Assembly (NCBI RefSeq): GCF_008692845.1
Contig: NZ_VXJW01000007.1
Location: 221,235-285,234, forward strand
Source: Salmonella enterica subsp. arizonae
GTDB lineage: Bacteria > Pseudomonadota > Gammaproteobacteria > Enterobacterales > Enterobacteriaceae
DNA length: 64,000 nucleotides
Reading direction: 5' to 3'
Every line of letters starts with the position of its first letter. Position 1 is the first letter of the stretch. Both the position numbers and the translations under genes were made by a program. Below, one piece after another: positions 47,779 through 56,701 of this stretch. The notes below the pieces were generated by a model that was given only the letters and a program-made list of their open reading frames with translations, was not told the origin of the DNA and searched no databases.

Positions 47779-49142
47779 TGCGTATCCCCGCCTGTGGGCT
47801 TGCTGAGATCGTCCACCCGTTTGTCGGTGTCATCTTCCACGCCGACAGCCTGGCCTTTGGTCTTCGCTCGCATCGTCTGACGTTCAAGGATGGTAAGCGC
47901 CGCGTTATCCGCCAGTGCCTGACGCATATCCAGTTCCAGTTTTAGCTGTGACAGTTCCTGGTCGAGCTGGGCGGTGGTCTGGGTCAGCGCGGTTTGCGCC
48001 TCTTTTTCACCGGAAATATTAGGTTCGCGCATCCCTGCAAGCAGCGTGCGCCGGGCCATCAGCGCCTGCTCCATCACGCGGGAGAGCGCCAGTTCGCCGG
48101 AGAGCCGCTGGATAAGTACAGCCGCATCGGGATCGTCACGCAGTGCCTCGATAACGCCACGCGTCAGATGCAGCTCGCCACCGCTGGCCTGCGCCAGCGT
48201 GTCATCGTTAACGGGCTGGCTGCGATTCACCATATCGATAATCAGCGGCTGGATCTTATCCTGCTCTTCCTGAATCAGCGGCGTCAGCCCGACGCCGGAT
48301 TGTGCGCCACTTTGCTGGTCAGTGTCGCCGGACTGATCGTTATCCGGGGCGACGTTAATGGTCTGTTCGCCCACTACCCGCGTCAGCCATTGTGCGGCAT
48401 CATCGGGCTTGCTCCATACCTGACACAGCTCACCCTGACAGTCGTTGCTGGATACCGAACTGGTGCTGGTCGCGCTGCGATTATTGAGGATGTTGTAGCC
48501 TGCGACCGTTGTATCACGTACCAGTTTGATGGGCGGCTGGCCTTTGCCGCCGCGATGTTCGCCACCAACCCAGCGTTTGCCTTTCTCCGCCGCTTCTTCG
48601 GCAGCTCTCTGGTCGGCGCGAACGGCGTCTTTCTCGCTGGCCGCAATACCCTGATAGTTCTCTGCCTGTGCGCTCTGCGTCCAGGCCGGGCCGAGCGCGT
48701 AATCGGTCATCTTGCCCGCCATTTTCTGACAGCTTAGCAGCGACTTATCGAAGTCGAGCCGTCCCTGAAGAACGCCGTTGGTTAGCAGATCGTAGAGCTG
48801 GGGATTGGCACGTTGGATCACCATTGCGGGCAGGCTGGCGACCGCGCTGGTCGCGCTCTCGATAACCTCGCCCATTAGCTGCTGGAAGCCGTCCGTCACG
48901 CCGTTGAGCTGATTGCGCACTGTGGTATCGATATCGAAATTGCCGCACATCATGTCGCTGTTCCAGCTTACGCCTGCCGTCAGCGGGAAGGTGTTACGCC
49001 GGGTTGCTGAGGGGGGAATGGCTGCACCGCCGCCGATGCGATAATACATCCAGTCGCTGATCGCCCCCTGTTGCTGATACTGGTATTTATCAGCCGCCGG
49101 GGCGAGAAAGGCGACGAATAAAAGACAGAATACCGGGCGCAT
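47775..49142 (-). CDS. Integrating conjugative element protein, PFL_4711 family
   Basis: A 455-residue exported protein: a short signal-like N-terminus (MRPVFCLLFVAFLAPAADKY), then YYRIGGGAAIPPSATRRNTF, the conserved beginning of the PFL_4711 family. A C-terminal coiled-coil region of about 120 residues follows (LSRVMEQALMARRTLLAG ... LKLELDMRQALADNAAL). Part of the mating-pair apparatus of ICE-type secretion systems; biochemical role unknown. It overlaps the next small membrane gene by 4 bases and follows the PFL_4710-type gene by 2 bases. Confidence 0.82.
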   Translation of the reverse strand: MRPVFCLLFVAFLAPAADKYQYQQQGAISDWMYYRIGGGAAIPPSATRRNTFPLTAGVSWNSDMMCGNFDIDTTVRNQLNGVTDGFQQLMGEVIESATSAVASLPAMVIQRANPQLYDLLTNGVLQGRLDFDKSLLSCQKMAGKMTDYALGPAWTQSAQAENYQGIAASEKDAVRADQRAAEEAAEKGKRWVGGEHRGGKGQPPIKLVRDTTVAGYNILNNRSATSTSSVSSNDCQGELCQVWSKPDDAAQWLTRVVGEQTINVAPDNDQSGDTDQQSGAQSGVGLTPLIQEEQDKIQPLIIDMVNRSQPVNDDTLAQASGGELHLTRGVIEALRDDPDAAVLIQRLSGELALSRVMEQALMARRTLLAGMREPNISGEKEAQTALTQTTAQLDQELSQLKLELDMRQALADNAALTILERQTMRAKTKGQAVGVEDDTDKRVDDLSKPTGGDTQ

Positions 49143-49144
49143 GA

Positions 49145-50077
49145 TTAGCCTCCGCTACTGCCAAGAAAGGTCTGCCCACGGCGTGGGCAGCATTTATAGG
49201 GTCGCCACAGCGTCCAGGCATATGCGCCATCCTCCGCCAGTTTTTCGGCGTAAGAGTCGGTGGCGGAGCCATCCGGGAAGATGGTGCAGGAGGTGGATTT
49301 TTTAGGAACCAGCATCTGCCACTGGTGGTTATTGCTGTCGCCTTCCTTAACCGGATCTGGAGGCCAGTAACCGTCGTGTGAAGTGGCAGTTAGCGGAATA
49401 TAAACATGTGACTGACCGCTGCGTGTTACCAGATCGGCAGCGCGTTGGGCGATGACCGCCCCGGCCTTATAGTCATGCGTCTGGCTGAGTGCCCCGGCTC
49501 GTGGGTAGATATTGCCCCACATATCGCCACCTTTGCTAACTTCGCGCAGTCCTGGCGTTAATGCTTCCGGGTAGAACATCTCAGGTACGCCGCTGCGCCA
49601 GGCGAGTGCATCCAGAGTGCTGAGAAAATAGGGGAGGAAAGGCTGTGACGACGGGGCGCAGACGTAGCCAAACTGAGAGAAGAATTTTGCCAACGCATCT
49701 CCGGCAGGAAAGCCTATTGCATCTGCGTTCTTGAAGCGGACTTTACTGTGCTGGCCGACTGCGCGGGGGTTGGTATCGCCACCGGCTTCTGCGATACCGG
49801 GCAGCGGCGAGCTGAGCGGCGACATCTCAGCCCACGGGTTTTGCCCGGTCACGCTGTAGGCTGATACCACCAGGTCCGGGCGGAAATGGCGTACCTTCAC
49901 CGATGTACGCACCGAGCAGCCAAAGGGTGAGCAGAACAACCAGTAGCAGACGCCCACGATCTGGTAATGCACGCATTCCGGCGACAGCGCGGAGGCGGCG
50001 ATTTCTGGCGTGGTGATGGCCTGCGCGAGATTGGACAGGCACAGTAGCGGTATGAAAAACAATTTACGCCTGAACAT
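49145..50077 (-). CDS. Integrating conjugative element protein, PFL_4710 family
   Basis: About 310 residues with a cleavable signal (MFRRKLFFIPLLCLSNLAQA) and a periplasmic domain rich in Cys pairs (CVHYQIVGVCYWLFCSPFGC; CCPRRG). It matches the TraU-like PFL_4710 family. The ATG at 50077 was chosen because GGAGGAAGC precedes it. In intact ICEs a PFL_4709 gene would come next; here the upstream neighbour is the beta-helix gene instead, so the module was cut or replaced. Confidence 0.82.
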   Translation of the reverse strand: MFRRKLFFIPLLCLSNLAQAITTPEIAASALSPECVHYQIVGVCYWLFCSPFGCSVRTSVKVRHFRPDLVVSAYSVTGQNPWAEMSPLSSPLPGIAEAGGDTNPRAVGQHSKVRFKNADAIGFPAGDALAKFFSQFGYVCAPSSQPFLPYFLSTLDALAWRSGVPEMFYPEALTPGLREVSKGGDMWGNIYPRAGALSQTHDYKAGAVIAQRAADLVTRSGQSHVYIPLTATSHDGYWPPDPVKEGDSNNHQWQMLVPKKSTSCTIFPDGSATDSYAEKLAEDGAYAWTLWRPYKCCPRRGQTFLGSSGG

Positions 50078-50176
50078 GCTTCCTCCGCGACACGATGAAT
50101 ACAAAATGGTGTACGCGGAGGAAGCATTTAGCGCAGTAAGAAATTCAATACTGCCTGGAAAGATATACTGCTGTGG

Positions 50177-51784
50177 TTATCGCCGGGAGCTACTTTCCGG
50201 TTCCAGTGCGCCGATTGTTGGTGGTGTTCCGATAGCCTGATTTAAAGCATCGTGTGCAGGAGCGCCAGTAACAGCGATCCCCGCATTAATGGCTGGTGAA
50301 CCGGGTTGCGGTAAATAGTCCCGCCAGAGCACATTCTCCGGACCGGGCTTAGCCAGTAGCGGATCGTCGATTAACGCATAACTGTCAGAGGGCATTACCG
50401 GAACATTGTTGTAGAGATTGTGGTCGCCAGTAATGGCGGAGTCGTTGTAGTCCCAGACTGGAGTAACGCCAGAGCCATCGCCCATCAGGATGTTGTTAGT
50501 CAGCTTAAGCTCAACTGCGCCATCGTTGGTTGCTCCTTCTGTCAGAATGAGATGGGCGCTGGTTGTGTCTGGCGGCAGCAGAATGGTGTTGTTATAGATT
50601 TGTCCGTTAATCACGCCGCCGCTGCATACCTGGAAGGTGCGGGTTTTGTCCGCTACGGACAGGTTATAGCGGATCACGAAGTTGCGCGATTTGCCGGGTA
50701 CATCGTCCCCATACGGACAAAGCAGGAAAAAGCCGCCTTCGTTGCCCGCGGAAATATTGTACTGATAGATAATGCCATTCGTTGAGTGATCAACATCGTA
50801 AGACATACCATCCTGTGTGGTATGGCCGCCTGAAGCGAAATTGTACTGGTAAACGATATTGTCGCTGTTGGCCGACCACATTCCGGCATTTGGCGAGCCG
50901 GAGCGCATATTAAAACCGTTCAGTATGTTGTATTCCACCGTGCTATCCGTACTGGTCATGGGCGCGATGCCATCGCCACCAATATCAGAAAGCATATTGT
51001 GGCTGATATGGGTATTGTTGAATGGCTGCCACTTCGCAGTACATAAGCTGTACCAGAACTCGACCAGTTCCGGGCGCTGACACCAGTTGGACCAGGTGTA
51101 GATACCCTCGCGATCGACGGCGTGAATAATATTATCGCTGATATCCAGACCGCTAAACGAGGTGGGAGTGGTGTTACCGAGCGCCTCCACCACAATGCCG
51201 CCGGAAGCATGGGCATATTTGCCTATGCTGCTGTCCGAAGGATTTTTTGTGGCTGGCATTTCTCCACGGACATCATGAATATTCAGGTGCTGAAGGCGGA
51301 TCCCCTGATGTTCTCCACTGTCGGTGGCGCTAACCCATAATCCCCGGCGGGGGGATTTTCCATCACCGCTGGCCGAAAGTTCCAGATTCTGTACTGTTAC
51401 CCAACTGACATCTGTCATGTGGAAAGCCGCTTCGTTGCCGTTTGCTTCTATGCGAGGTAACGCCGTTCCTTCGCCCCAGGCATCATAGATAACTGGGGCA
51501 TTCTCTGAGCCAGAAGTTGCGGCGACCACTTCGCCATTACAGGTGGTTCCACGGCGAAACAGTATGCTGTCTCCCGGATGCAACTCATGGTTGTTAAGCG
51601 TACTGATCGAATTAATAGGATTGCTGGCGGTGCCGTCACCGTCAACGGTAGCGGAGCAATCTATATAAAGTGACTGTGCGTGGAGGGAAAAAGAAAATAA
51701 CAGCGTGAGTGCCGTAAAGAATAACCTGTACCGCAGATTACTCCCCTTATACCGGCTGATATTCTTAGATAGATAAGTTGTCAT
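50177..51784 (-). CDS. Secreted right-handed parallel beta-helix protein (candidate polysaccharide lyase/hydrolase)
   Basis: About 535 residues with a signal peptide (LRYRLFFTALTLLFSFSLHA then QS). The mature part consists of repeating short strands with Asn ladders (IRLQHLNIHDVRG, GLDISDNIIHAVDREGIYT, NIVYQYNFASGG), the hallmark of pectate-lyase-like beta-helices. No C-terminal anchor is visible. Divergent from the symporter-sulfatase operon, it probably cuts a sulfated polysaccharide outside the cytoplasm into importable oligosaccharides. The substrate and exact enzyme class cannot be told. Confidence 0.7.
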   Translation of the reverse strand: MTTYLSKNISRYKGSNLRYRLFFTALTLLFSFSLHAQSLYIDCSATVDGDGTASNPINSISTLNNHELHPGDSILFRRGTTCNGEVVAATSGSENAPVIYDAWGEGTALPRIEANGNEAAFHMTDVSWVTVQNLELSASGDGKSPRRGLWVSATDSGEHQGIRLQHLNIHDVRGEMPATKNPSDSSIGKYAHASGGIVVEALGNTTPTSFSGLDISDNIIHAVDREGIYTWSNWCQRPELVEFWYSLCTAKWQPFNNTHISHNMLSDIGGDGIAPMTSTDSTVEYNILNGFNMRSGSPNAGMWSANSDNIVYQYNFASGGHTTQDGMSYDVDHSTNGIIYQYNISAGNEGGFFLLCPYGDDVPGKSRNFVIRYNLSVADKTRTFQVCSGGVINGQIYNNTILLPPDTTSAHLILTEGATNDGAVELKLTNNILMGDGSGVTPVWDYNDSAITGDHNLYNNVPVMPSDSYALIDDPLLAKPGPENVLWRDYLPQPGSPAINAGIAVTGAPAHDALNQAIGTPPTIGALEPESSSRR

Positions 51785-52098
51785 GATATTAGCCTCATTT
51801 CTGAATGAATCGGGGTAATAAAACTGGCTGTTAATCATTAACAGAATTAAGAAAAGGATATTGCTAACCAGGCCACGCGGTGCCATTTGCTTACGGTTTG
51901 ATACAGACGGTAAATACCGGGTATGAAACGACGTTTCTGCTCACGAATGTGGTAAGGGTCACGAAATTATTAATTTTGATATGACAGTTGTTATAAGCAT
52001 TCTGGCCCTTTGTTTTTTACCATTCCCGCACACTGTTCTGCGTCGTTGTCGTCGGAAAACAGTGCCTCTGTTTGATGATACTTATTAAGGTGGCGGCA
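51785..52098. other. Divergent regulatory region of the sulfated-glycan cassette
   Basis: A 314-bp AT-rich region between the beta-helix gene and the symporter gene. It contains a CRP-like site and an inverted repeat CACTGTT (near 52031) / AACAGTG (near 52055) that could bind a local regulator. No regulator gene is encoded beside it. Confidence 0.55.
51948..51963. promoter_or_regulatory. CRP-like site in the glycan cassette
   Basis: TGTGGTAAGGGTCACG matches TGTGA-N6-TCACA at 8 of 10 positions and has favourable A/T flanks (GAA and AAATT). It lies between the divergent genes and would put both under catabolite control. Confidence 0.55.
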
Positions 52099-53343
52099 AT
52101 GATTAAAACACATGACACCCGATGGAATGTGATCCTCTGGGGATTCTTTTTCCTGTTCTATTACTACAACTGGTCTTCCTGCTTCTTGTTTTTACCCATG
52201 TGGCTAACCCGGATGGTGGGGCTGGATAAAACGCATATTGGTATGGTGTTTTCTTCCTTCGCCGTTGCTGCTATCTGCCTGCAACCGCTGCTGGGCTGGG
52301 TAACGGATAAGCTGGGGCCGAAAAAACACCTGCTGTGGCTGATCGTTATCCTGATGGTGCTCTTCGCGCCGTTCTTTATTTACGTGTATACCCCTCTGCT
52401 GCAAAGCCATTTTGCGATTGGGCTGGTGGTGGGCGGGCTGTATCTGGGATTTATCTTCCACGCGGGCTATGGCGCGGTGGAAGCCTTTGTCGAGAAGGTC
52501 AGCCGTAATCGGGGCTTTGAGTACGGACGTCCACGGCTGTTTGGCTGCTTTGGGTCGGCGGCCTGCGCGACTATCTCCGGTATTCTGTATGGTTTCGATC
52601 CGACATGGATTTACTGGATTGGTTCGGCGCTGGCTTTGCTGCTGGTGGTGATCCTGCTGGTTGCCCGCTCTGAGCCGCTGCCGGGTATTGAGGCAGAGCA
52701 GGTCCGCCAGCAAAAGGTGAGCGTGCTGGAGCTATTCAAACTTCGCCAGTTCTGGTATTTCACATTATATGTATTAGGTGTTGCCTGTATTTATGATGTC
52801 TTCGACCAGCAGTTTATTAATTTCTTTACCCGTTTTTTTGACCATCAGGAACAGGCGGCTAGAGCATTCGGTTATATCACTACAGTAGGAAATCTTGGCG
52901 ATGCTGCGGTGATGTTTTTTATTCCACTGCTGATTAATAAATATATTGGCAGTAAGAATGCGTTATTAATTACCGGCACCATTATGACTATTCGGATCGT
53001 CGGTTCCTCCTTTGCTACCGGACCGATTGAAGTGCTCTTCTTACGTATGCTGCATAATTTTGAAGTGCCTTTCCTGCTAATTGGTATTTTCAAATATATT
53101 GCTGACGTTTTTGATACACGTCTGTCCGGGACCATCTATCTGGTGGGCGTGATGTTTATCAAGCAGTCCGCCGCTATTATTTTATCGACCGTCGCGGGTC
53201 ATCTCTATGACACCATCGGATTCCATAGCGCCTATCTGATCCTCGGCAGTATCACTGCCGCGTTCACTCTGCTGTCCGCTTTCCTGTTGACTTCAACCCC
53301 ACGCCAGAAAACGGCGGACGTCCGCACACCCGCCACACTCTAA
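52099..53343 (+). CDS. LacY-family oligosaccharide:H+ symporter
   Basis: A 414-residue major-facilitator protein starting MIKTHDTRWNVILWGFFFLF. It has twelve hydrophobic segments and the LacY/RafB/CscB signatures LLGWVTDKLGPKKHLLW and GYGAVEAFVEKVSR (the Glu corresponds to the LacY substrate-site region), plus GRPRLFGCFGSA. The ATG at 52099 follows AAGGTGGCGGCA; an earlier ATG at 52072 is less likely. It probably imports the oligosaccharide made by the beta-helix enzyme. It is the first gene of the symporter-sulfatase-exporter-maturase operon. Confidence 0.88.
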   Translation: MIKTHDTRWNVILWGFFFLFYYYNWSSCFLFLPMWLTRMVGLDKTHIGMVFSSFAVAAICLQPLLGWVTDKLGPKKHLLWLIVILMVLFAPFFIYVYTPLLQSHFAIGLVVGGLYLGFIFHAGYGAVEAFVEKVSRNRGFEYGRPRLFGCFGSAACATISGILYGFDPTWIYWIGSALALLLVVILLVARSEPLPGIEAEQVRQQKVSVLELFKLRQFWYFTLYVLGVACIYDVFDQQFINFFTRFFDHQEQAARAFGYITTVGNLGDAAVMFFIPLLINKYIGSKNALLITGTIMTIRIVGSSFATGPIEVLFLRMLHNFEVPFLLIGIFKYIADVFDTRLSGTIYLVGVMFIKQSAAIILSTVAGHLYDTIGFHSAYLILGSITAAFTLLSAFLLTSTPRQKTADVRTPATL

Positions 53344-53356
53344 TGGAGAGAACCTT

Positions 53357-54649
53357 ATGCAACCGAATATTCTGGTCTTTTTCACCGATCAACAGCGCTG
53401 GGACACGGTGGGCTGCTACAACCCTGCCGTCAGTACCACCCCGGTGCTGGACCAGCTTGCCCGCGAGGGCGTGAAGTTTGAAAACGCCTTTACCGTCCAG
53501 CCGGTCTGCGGCCCGGCGCGTTCCTGCCTGCAAACCGGGCGTTACCCGACGCAGAACGGCTGTTATCGCAATAATATCGCTATGCGACAGGATGAAGTGA
53601 CGCTGGCGAAGCTGTTCAATCAGGCGGGATATGACACTGCCTATATTGGAAAGTGGCACCTGGCAGATCTGGATGAAAAACCGGTGCCGGAAGAACTGCG
53701 CGGCGGCTGGCGATACTGGCTGGCGGCAGATGCGCTGGAACATACGTCGCACCCTTATGGTGGTCACTTTTTTGATAATGATAACCAGCCAGTGCATTTC
53801 GATGGCTACCGGGTGGATGACCAGACCACATTCGCGCTCGATTACCTGAAACAACGCCCACGGGATAATCCGTTCCTGCTGTTTCTCTCTTACCTGGAAC
53901 CGCACTTCCAGAACGATATGGCGCGTTTTGTCGCCCCGCATGGCTACGCCGAACGCTTCCAGACCGCATCGGTGCCGCCGGATCTGATTAACCGCCCCGG
54001 CGACTGGCCGCAGAACCTCCCTGATTATTACGGCATGTGTCAGAACCTGGACGAAAACCTTGGGCGTATCGTTGATTATCTGAAGGCCAGCGGCGAATAC
54101 GACAACACCATCATCCTGTTCTTCAGCGATCACGGCTGCCACTTCCGCACCCGCAATGATGAATACAAACGCTCGTGCCATGAGTCCAGCATTCGTATTC
54201 CCTGCGTGGCGCGGGGTGGGCCGTTCAGCGGCGGCAGGACGGTAGAGCATCTGGTGACGTTGCTGGATCTCCCGCCCACGATGCTGAGCGCCGCAGGTAT
54301 TACGGTGCCGGATGCCATGATGGGGCGTGATCTGCAAACCGCACTGGATGCTGAGTACTGGGACGAAGAGGTGCTGATCCAAATTAGTGAGTCGGAAGTC
54401 GGGCGGGCGCTGCGCACACCGCGCTGGAAATATGAAATTGTCGCACCCGGCAGCGATCCGTGGAATGAGGCAGCCGCAGAGATCTATGTAGAGAGCCAGC
54501 TTTACGATCTGCTGAATGATCCATGGGAACGCCAGAATCTGATTGCCAGCCCGGAACATGCACGGATCCGCGAGAAATTACGTCAGGATATTGGCCGCAA
54601 AATGACGGCAATTGGTGAAGACCTGCCCGTTATTGTTCCGGTGGAGTAA
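53357..54649 (+). CDS. Type I sulfatase
   Basis: A 430-residue sulfatase starting MQPNILVFFTDQQRWDTVGC. The active-site motif CGPAR is at residues 51-55 (C-x-P-x-R), where Cys is converted to formylglycine; D11 of FTDQQRW is a metal ligand, and IGKWHLAD and FSDHGCH provide the other site residues. There is no signal peptide, so it would desulfate imported sugars in the cytoplasm. It lies 13 bases after the symporter gene, and the maturase needed to activate it is encoded two genes downstream. Confidence 0.92.
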   Translation: MQPNILVFFTDQQRWDTVGCYNPAVSTTPVLDQLAREGVKFENAFTVQPVCGPARSCLQTGRYPTQNGCYRNNIAMRQDEVTLAKLFNQAGYDTAYIGKWHLADLDEKPVPEELRGGWRYWLAADALEHTSHPYGGHFFDNDNQPVHFDGYRVDDQTTFALDYLKQRPRDNPFLLFLSYLEPHFQNDMARFVAPHGYAERFQTASVPPDLINRPGDWPQNLPDYYGMCQNLDENLGRIVDYLKASGEYDNTIILFFSDHGCHFRTRNDEYKRSCHESSIRIPCVARGGPFSGGRTVEHLVTLLDLPPTMLSAAGITVPDAMMGRDLQTALDAEYWDEEVLIQISESEVGRALRTPRWKYEIVAPGSDPWNEAAAEIYVESQLYDLLNDPWERQNLIASPEHARIREKLRQDIGRKMTAIGEDLPVIVPVE

Positions 54650-54652
54650 GTG

Positions 54653-55453
54653 ATGACTGCATGGATGATTGCCGCACTCTGCGGCTGTGGTCTGGCAACC
54701 AGCCTGCTCTCGGCGCTGTTTGGCGTCGGGGGCAGTATCCTGCTCGTGCCGGTGCTGCATCTGTTATTTCCACAATGCGCTGTGCAGGTGCTGGCCGCGA
54801 CGTCCCTGACGGTAGTGATGCTGAGCGCATTGATTAACGTCTTCGCTTTCTGGCGGCAGGGGATTCGGTTGAATACGAAGCTGCTGATGCTCTGGTCGCT
54901 GGGGATGGCAACGGGAATGCAGGCGGGCGTGTACGCCAGCTTTTTGCTGTCGGATAAGGTGCTGCTGATGCTGTTTGCGCTGGTTCTCGTGGGGCTGGCG
55001 TTGCGCTGTGGAGGTTTGCGCCCGACAACTCAGGAAAACGTACAGCCAGATAGCCGAACGCGCAGTACTGGGATGCTGCTGTGTACTGCTGGTGGTGCCG
55101 TGGCCGGGTTAACCGGGCTGGGAGGCGGTTCCGTGCTCGCGCCGCTGATGTCGCAGCTCTCCGGGATCCCGCGCCAGCACATCGCTGTGTACTGCAACTG
55201 GATGATGCTGTTCGGCAGCGCCGGAACGGTTGTCTGCTATCTGTATCGCACTGCACCGGATATCGGCGCATTGCCACCGGCTATGCAGTTTGGTTACGTC
55301 AATATGGCTATTGTGGCCGTGATCTTTCTCTGCACGCTGGTGTTCCAGCCTGTCAGCATGAGGCTGCGTACTCTGCTGCCGGAATGCTGGCTACAGCGCG
55401 TTTTCTCCGGGGTATTGCTGATGATTGCCACGTTGATACTGGTGACGCTATGA
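54653..55453 (+). CDS. TauE/SafE-family exporter (probable sulfite/sulfate efflux)
   Basis: A 266-residue membrane protein with about eight helices and two family repeats: LLSALFGVGGSILLVPVL near the start and VAGLTGLGGGSVLAPLM in the middle. TauE/SafE proteins export sulfur oxyanions or organosulfur compounds. Here it probably removes sulfate or sulfite released by the sulfatase. It starts 3 bases after the sulfatase stop and its own stop overlaps the maturase ATG (ATGA). Confidence 0.88.
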   Translation: MTAWMIAALCGCGLATSLLSALFGVGGSILLVPVLHLLFPQCAVQVLAATSLTVVMLSALINVFAFWRQGIRLNTKLLMLWSLGMATGMQAGVYASFLLSDKVLLMLFALVLVGLALRCGGLRPTTQENVQPDSRTRSTGMLLCTAGGAVAGLTGLGGGSVLAPLMSQLSGIPRQHIAVYCNWMMLFGSAGTVVCYLYRTAPDIGALPPAMQFGYVNMAIVAVIFLCTLVFQPVSMRLRTLLPECWLQRVFSGVLLMIATLILVTL

Positions 55454-56601
55454 AACACGCTTTTCATCTGATGGCGAAGCCTGCGGGTTGGCGCTGTAAT
55501 CTGGCCTGTGATTACTGTTTTTACCTGGCAAAAGGGCAGGGTGTGCTGCGTGATACCTGTGGGCAGCGACATATGTCCGATAAGGTGCAGGAAGCGTATG
55601 TTCGTCAGTACATCGCTGCATCACCTGGCCCGGAGGTGAACTTTACCTGGCAGGGCGGCGAACCGACGCTGGCCGGACTGGATTTTTATCGCCGGGCCGT
55701 GGCGCTTCAGCAGCGCTATGCCGGGGATAAACGTATTACCAACAGCCTCCAGACCAACGGCGTACTGATTAACGACGAATGGGCGGCATTTCTGGCTCAG
55801 CATCGTTTTCTGGTGGGGATATCGCTGGATGGTCCGGCGCATCTGCATAACCATTACCGCAAGACAGGCAGTGGTAAGCCCGTGTTTAAGCAGGTGATGG
55901 CGGCGCTGAACACCCTGACGCGTCAGGGTGTGGACTTCAATATCCTGACCGTAGTGAACAACGTGACGGCGCAGGCCCCGCTGGACATTTACCGCTTTCT
56001 GACGCGTGAGGTGGGGGCTGAATTTCTCCAGTTCATTCCGGTAGTAGAGCATGATGTGCAGAGCGGGTTGTTGCCCTGGTCCGTGACGGGAGAGGATTAC
56101 GGGCGGTTTATGATCGCCATCTTTGATGAGTGGGTGCGCCGTGATGTTGGGCGGGTATTCGTTCAGCTTTTTGATAACGCACTAGCGGCGTGGCTGGGCG
56201 AACGCCCGGCGCTGTGCGTGATGCAGCCCACTTGTGGGCGTGGGATGGTAGTTGAGCAGAACGGCGATGTTTACAGTTGCGATCACTATGTGGATGTGGA
56301 ACATCGGTTAGGCAATCTGCTACAGCAGCCGCTGGAAAAGCTGGTTGTGGGTAAAGCACAACGACGGTTCGGCCAGCAGAAAGCGCAGTTACCGGATGAT
56401 TGCCAGCGTTGTCCGTGGCGCTTTGCCTGCCAGGGCGGCTGTCCGAAGCATCGACTACACGAGCGGCTGAATCATCTTTGTGCCGGATATCGCATGATCT
56501 TCAGCCATATGGATCCATACATGGCCTATATGGCGCAGCAGATTCGTATGCAGCAATCTCCGGCAGAGGTGATGTCGGTGGTGGATAGTCTGAAGCAGTA
56601 A
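55450..56601 (+). CDS. Anaerobic sulfatase-maturating enzyme (radical SAM, SPASM)
   Basis: A 383-residue radical-SAM protein. The 4Fe-4S motif C16-x3-C20-x2-C23 (RCNLACDYCFY) is followed by WQGGEPTL, and a C-terminal SPASM region binds two more clusters (CVMQPTCGRG, YSCDHYVD, CQRCPWRFACQGGCPKHR). It oxidises the sulfatase active-site Cys to formylglycine without oxygen. The start at 55450 overlaps the exporter stop. The longer frame upstream is only a shadow in the exporter gene. Confidence 0.93.
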   Translation: MKHAFHLMAKPAGWRCNLACDYCFYLAKGQGVLRDTCGQRHMSDKVQEAYVRQYIAASPGPEVNFTWQGGEPTLAGLDFYRRAVALQQRYAGDKRITNSLQTNGVLINDEWAAFLAQHRFLVGISLDGPAHLHNHYRKTGSGKPVFKQVMAALNTLTRQGVDFNILTVVNNVTAQAPLDIYRFLTREVGAEFLQFIPVVEHDVQSGLLPWSVTGEDYGRFMIAIFDEWVRRDVGRVFVQLFDNALAAWLGERPALCVMQPTCGRGMVVEQNGDVYSCDHYVDVEHRLGNLLQQPLEKLVVGKAQRRFGQQKAQLPDDCQRCPWRFACQGGCPKHRLHERLNHLCAGYRMIFSHMDPYMAYMAQQIRMQQSPAEVMSVVDSLKQ

Positions 56602-56701
56602 TATCTTATTTTTTAACATAAAACTGCATATTCAGAGAGGCGGAGCTGTGGCAGGATAACCCTGTATAAATCGGCGATATTTTTACAGCGAGGAAGTGAT
56701 G

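Noticed and set aside
55081..55449. Upstream extension of the sulfatase maturase frame
   Set aside because: It overlaps the TauE/SafE exporter gene in another frame; the maturase family starts at 55450 with a ribosome-coupled ATGA overlap.
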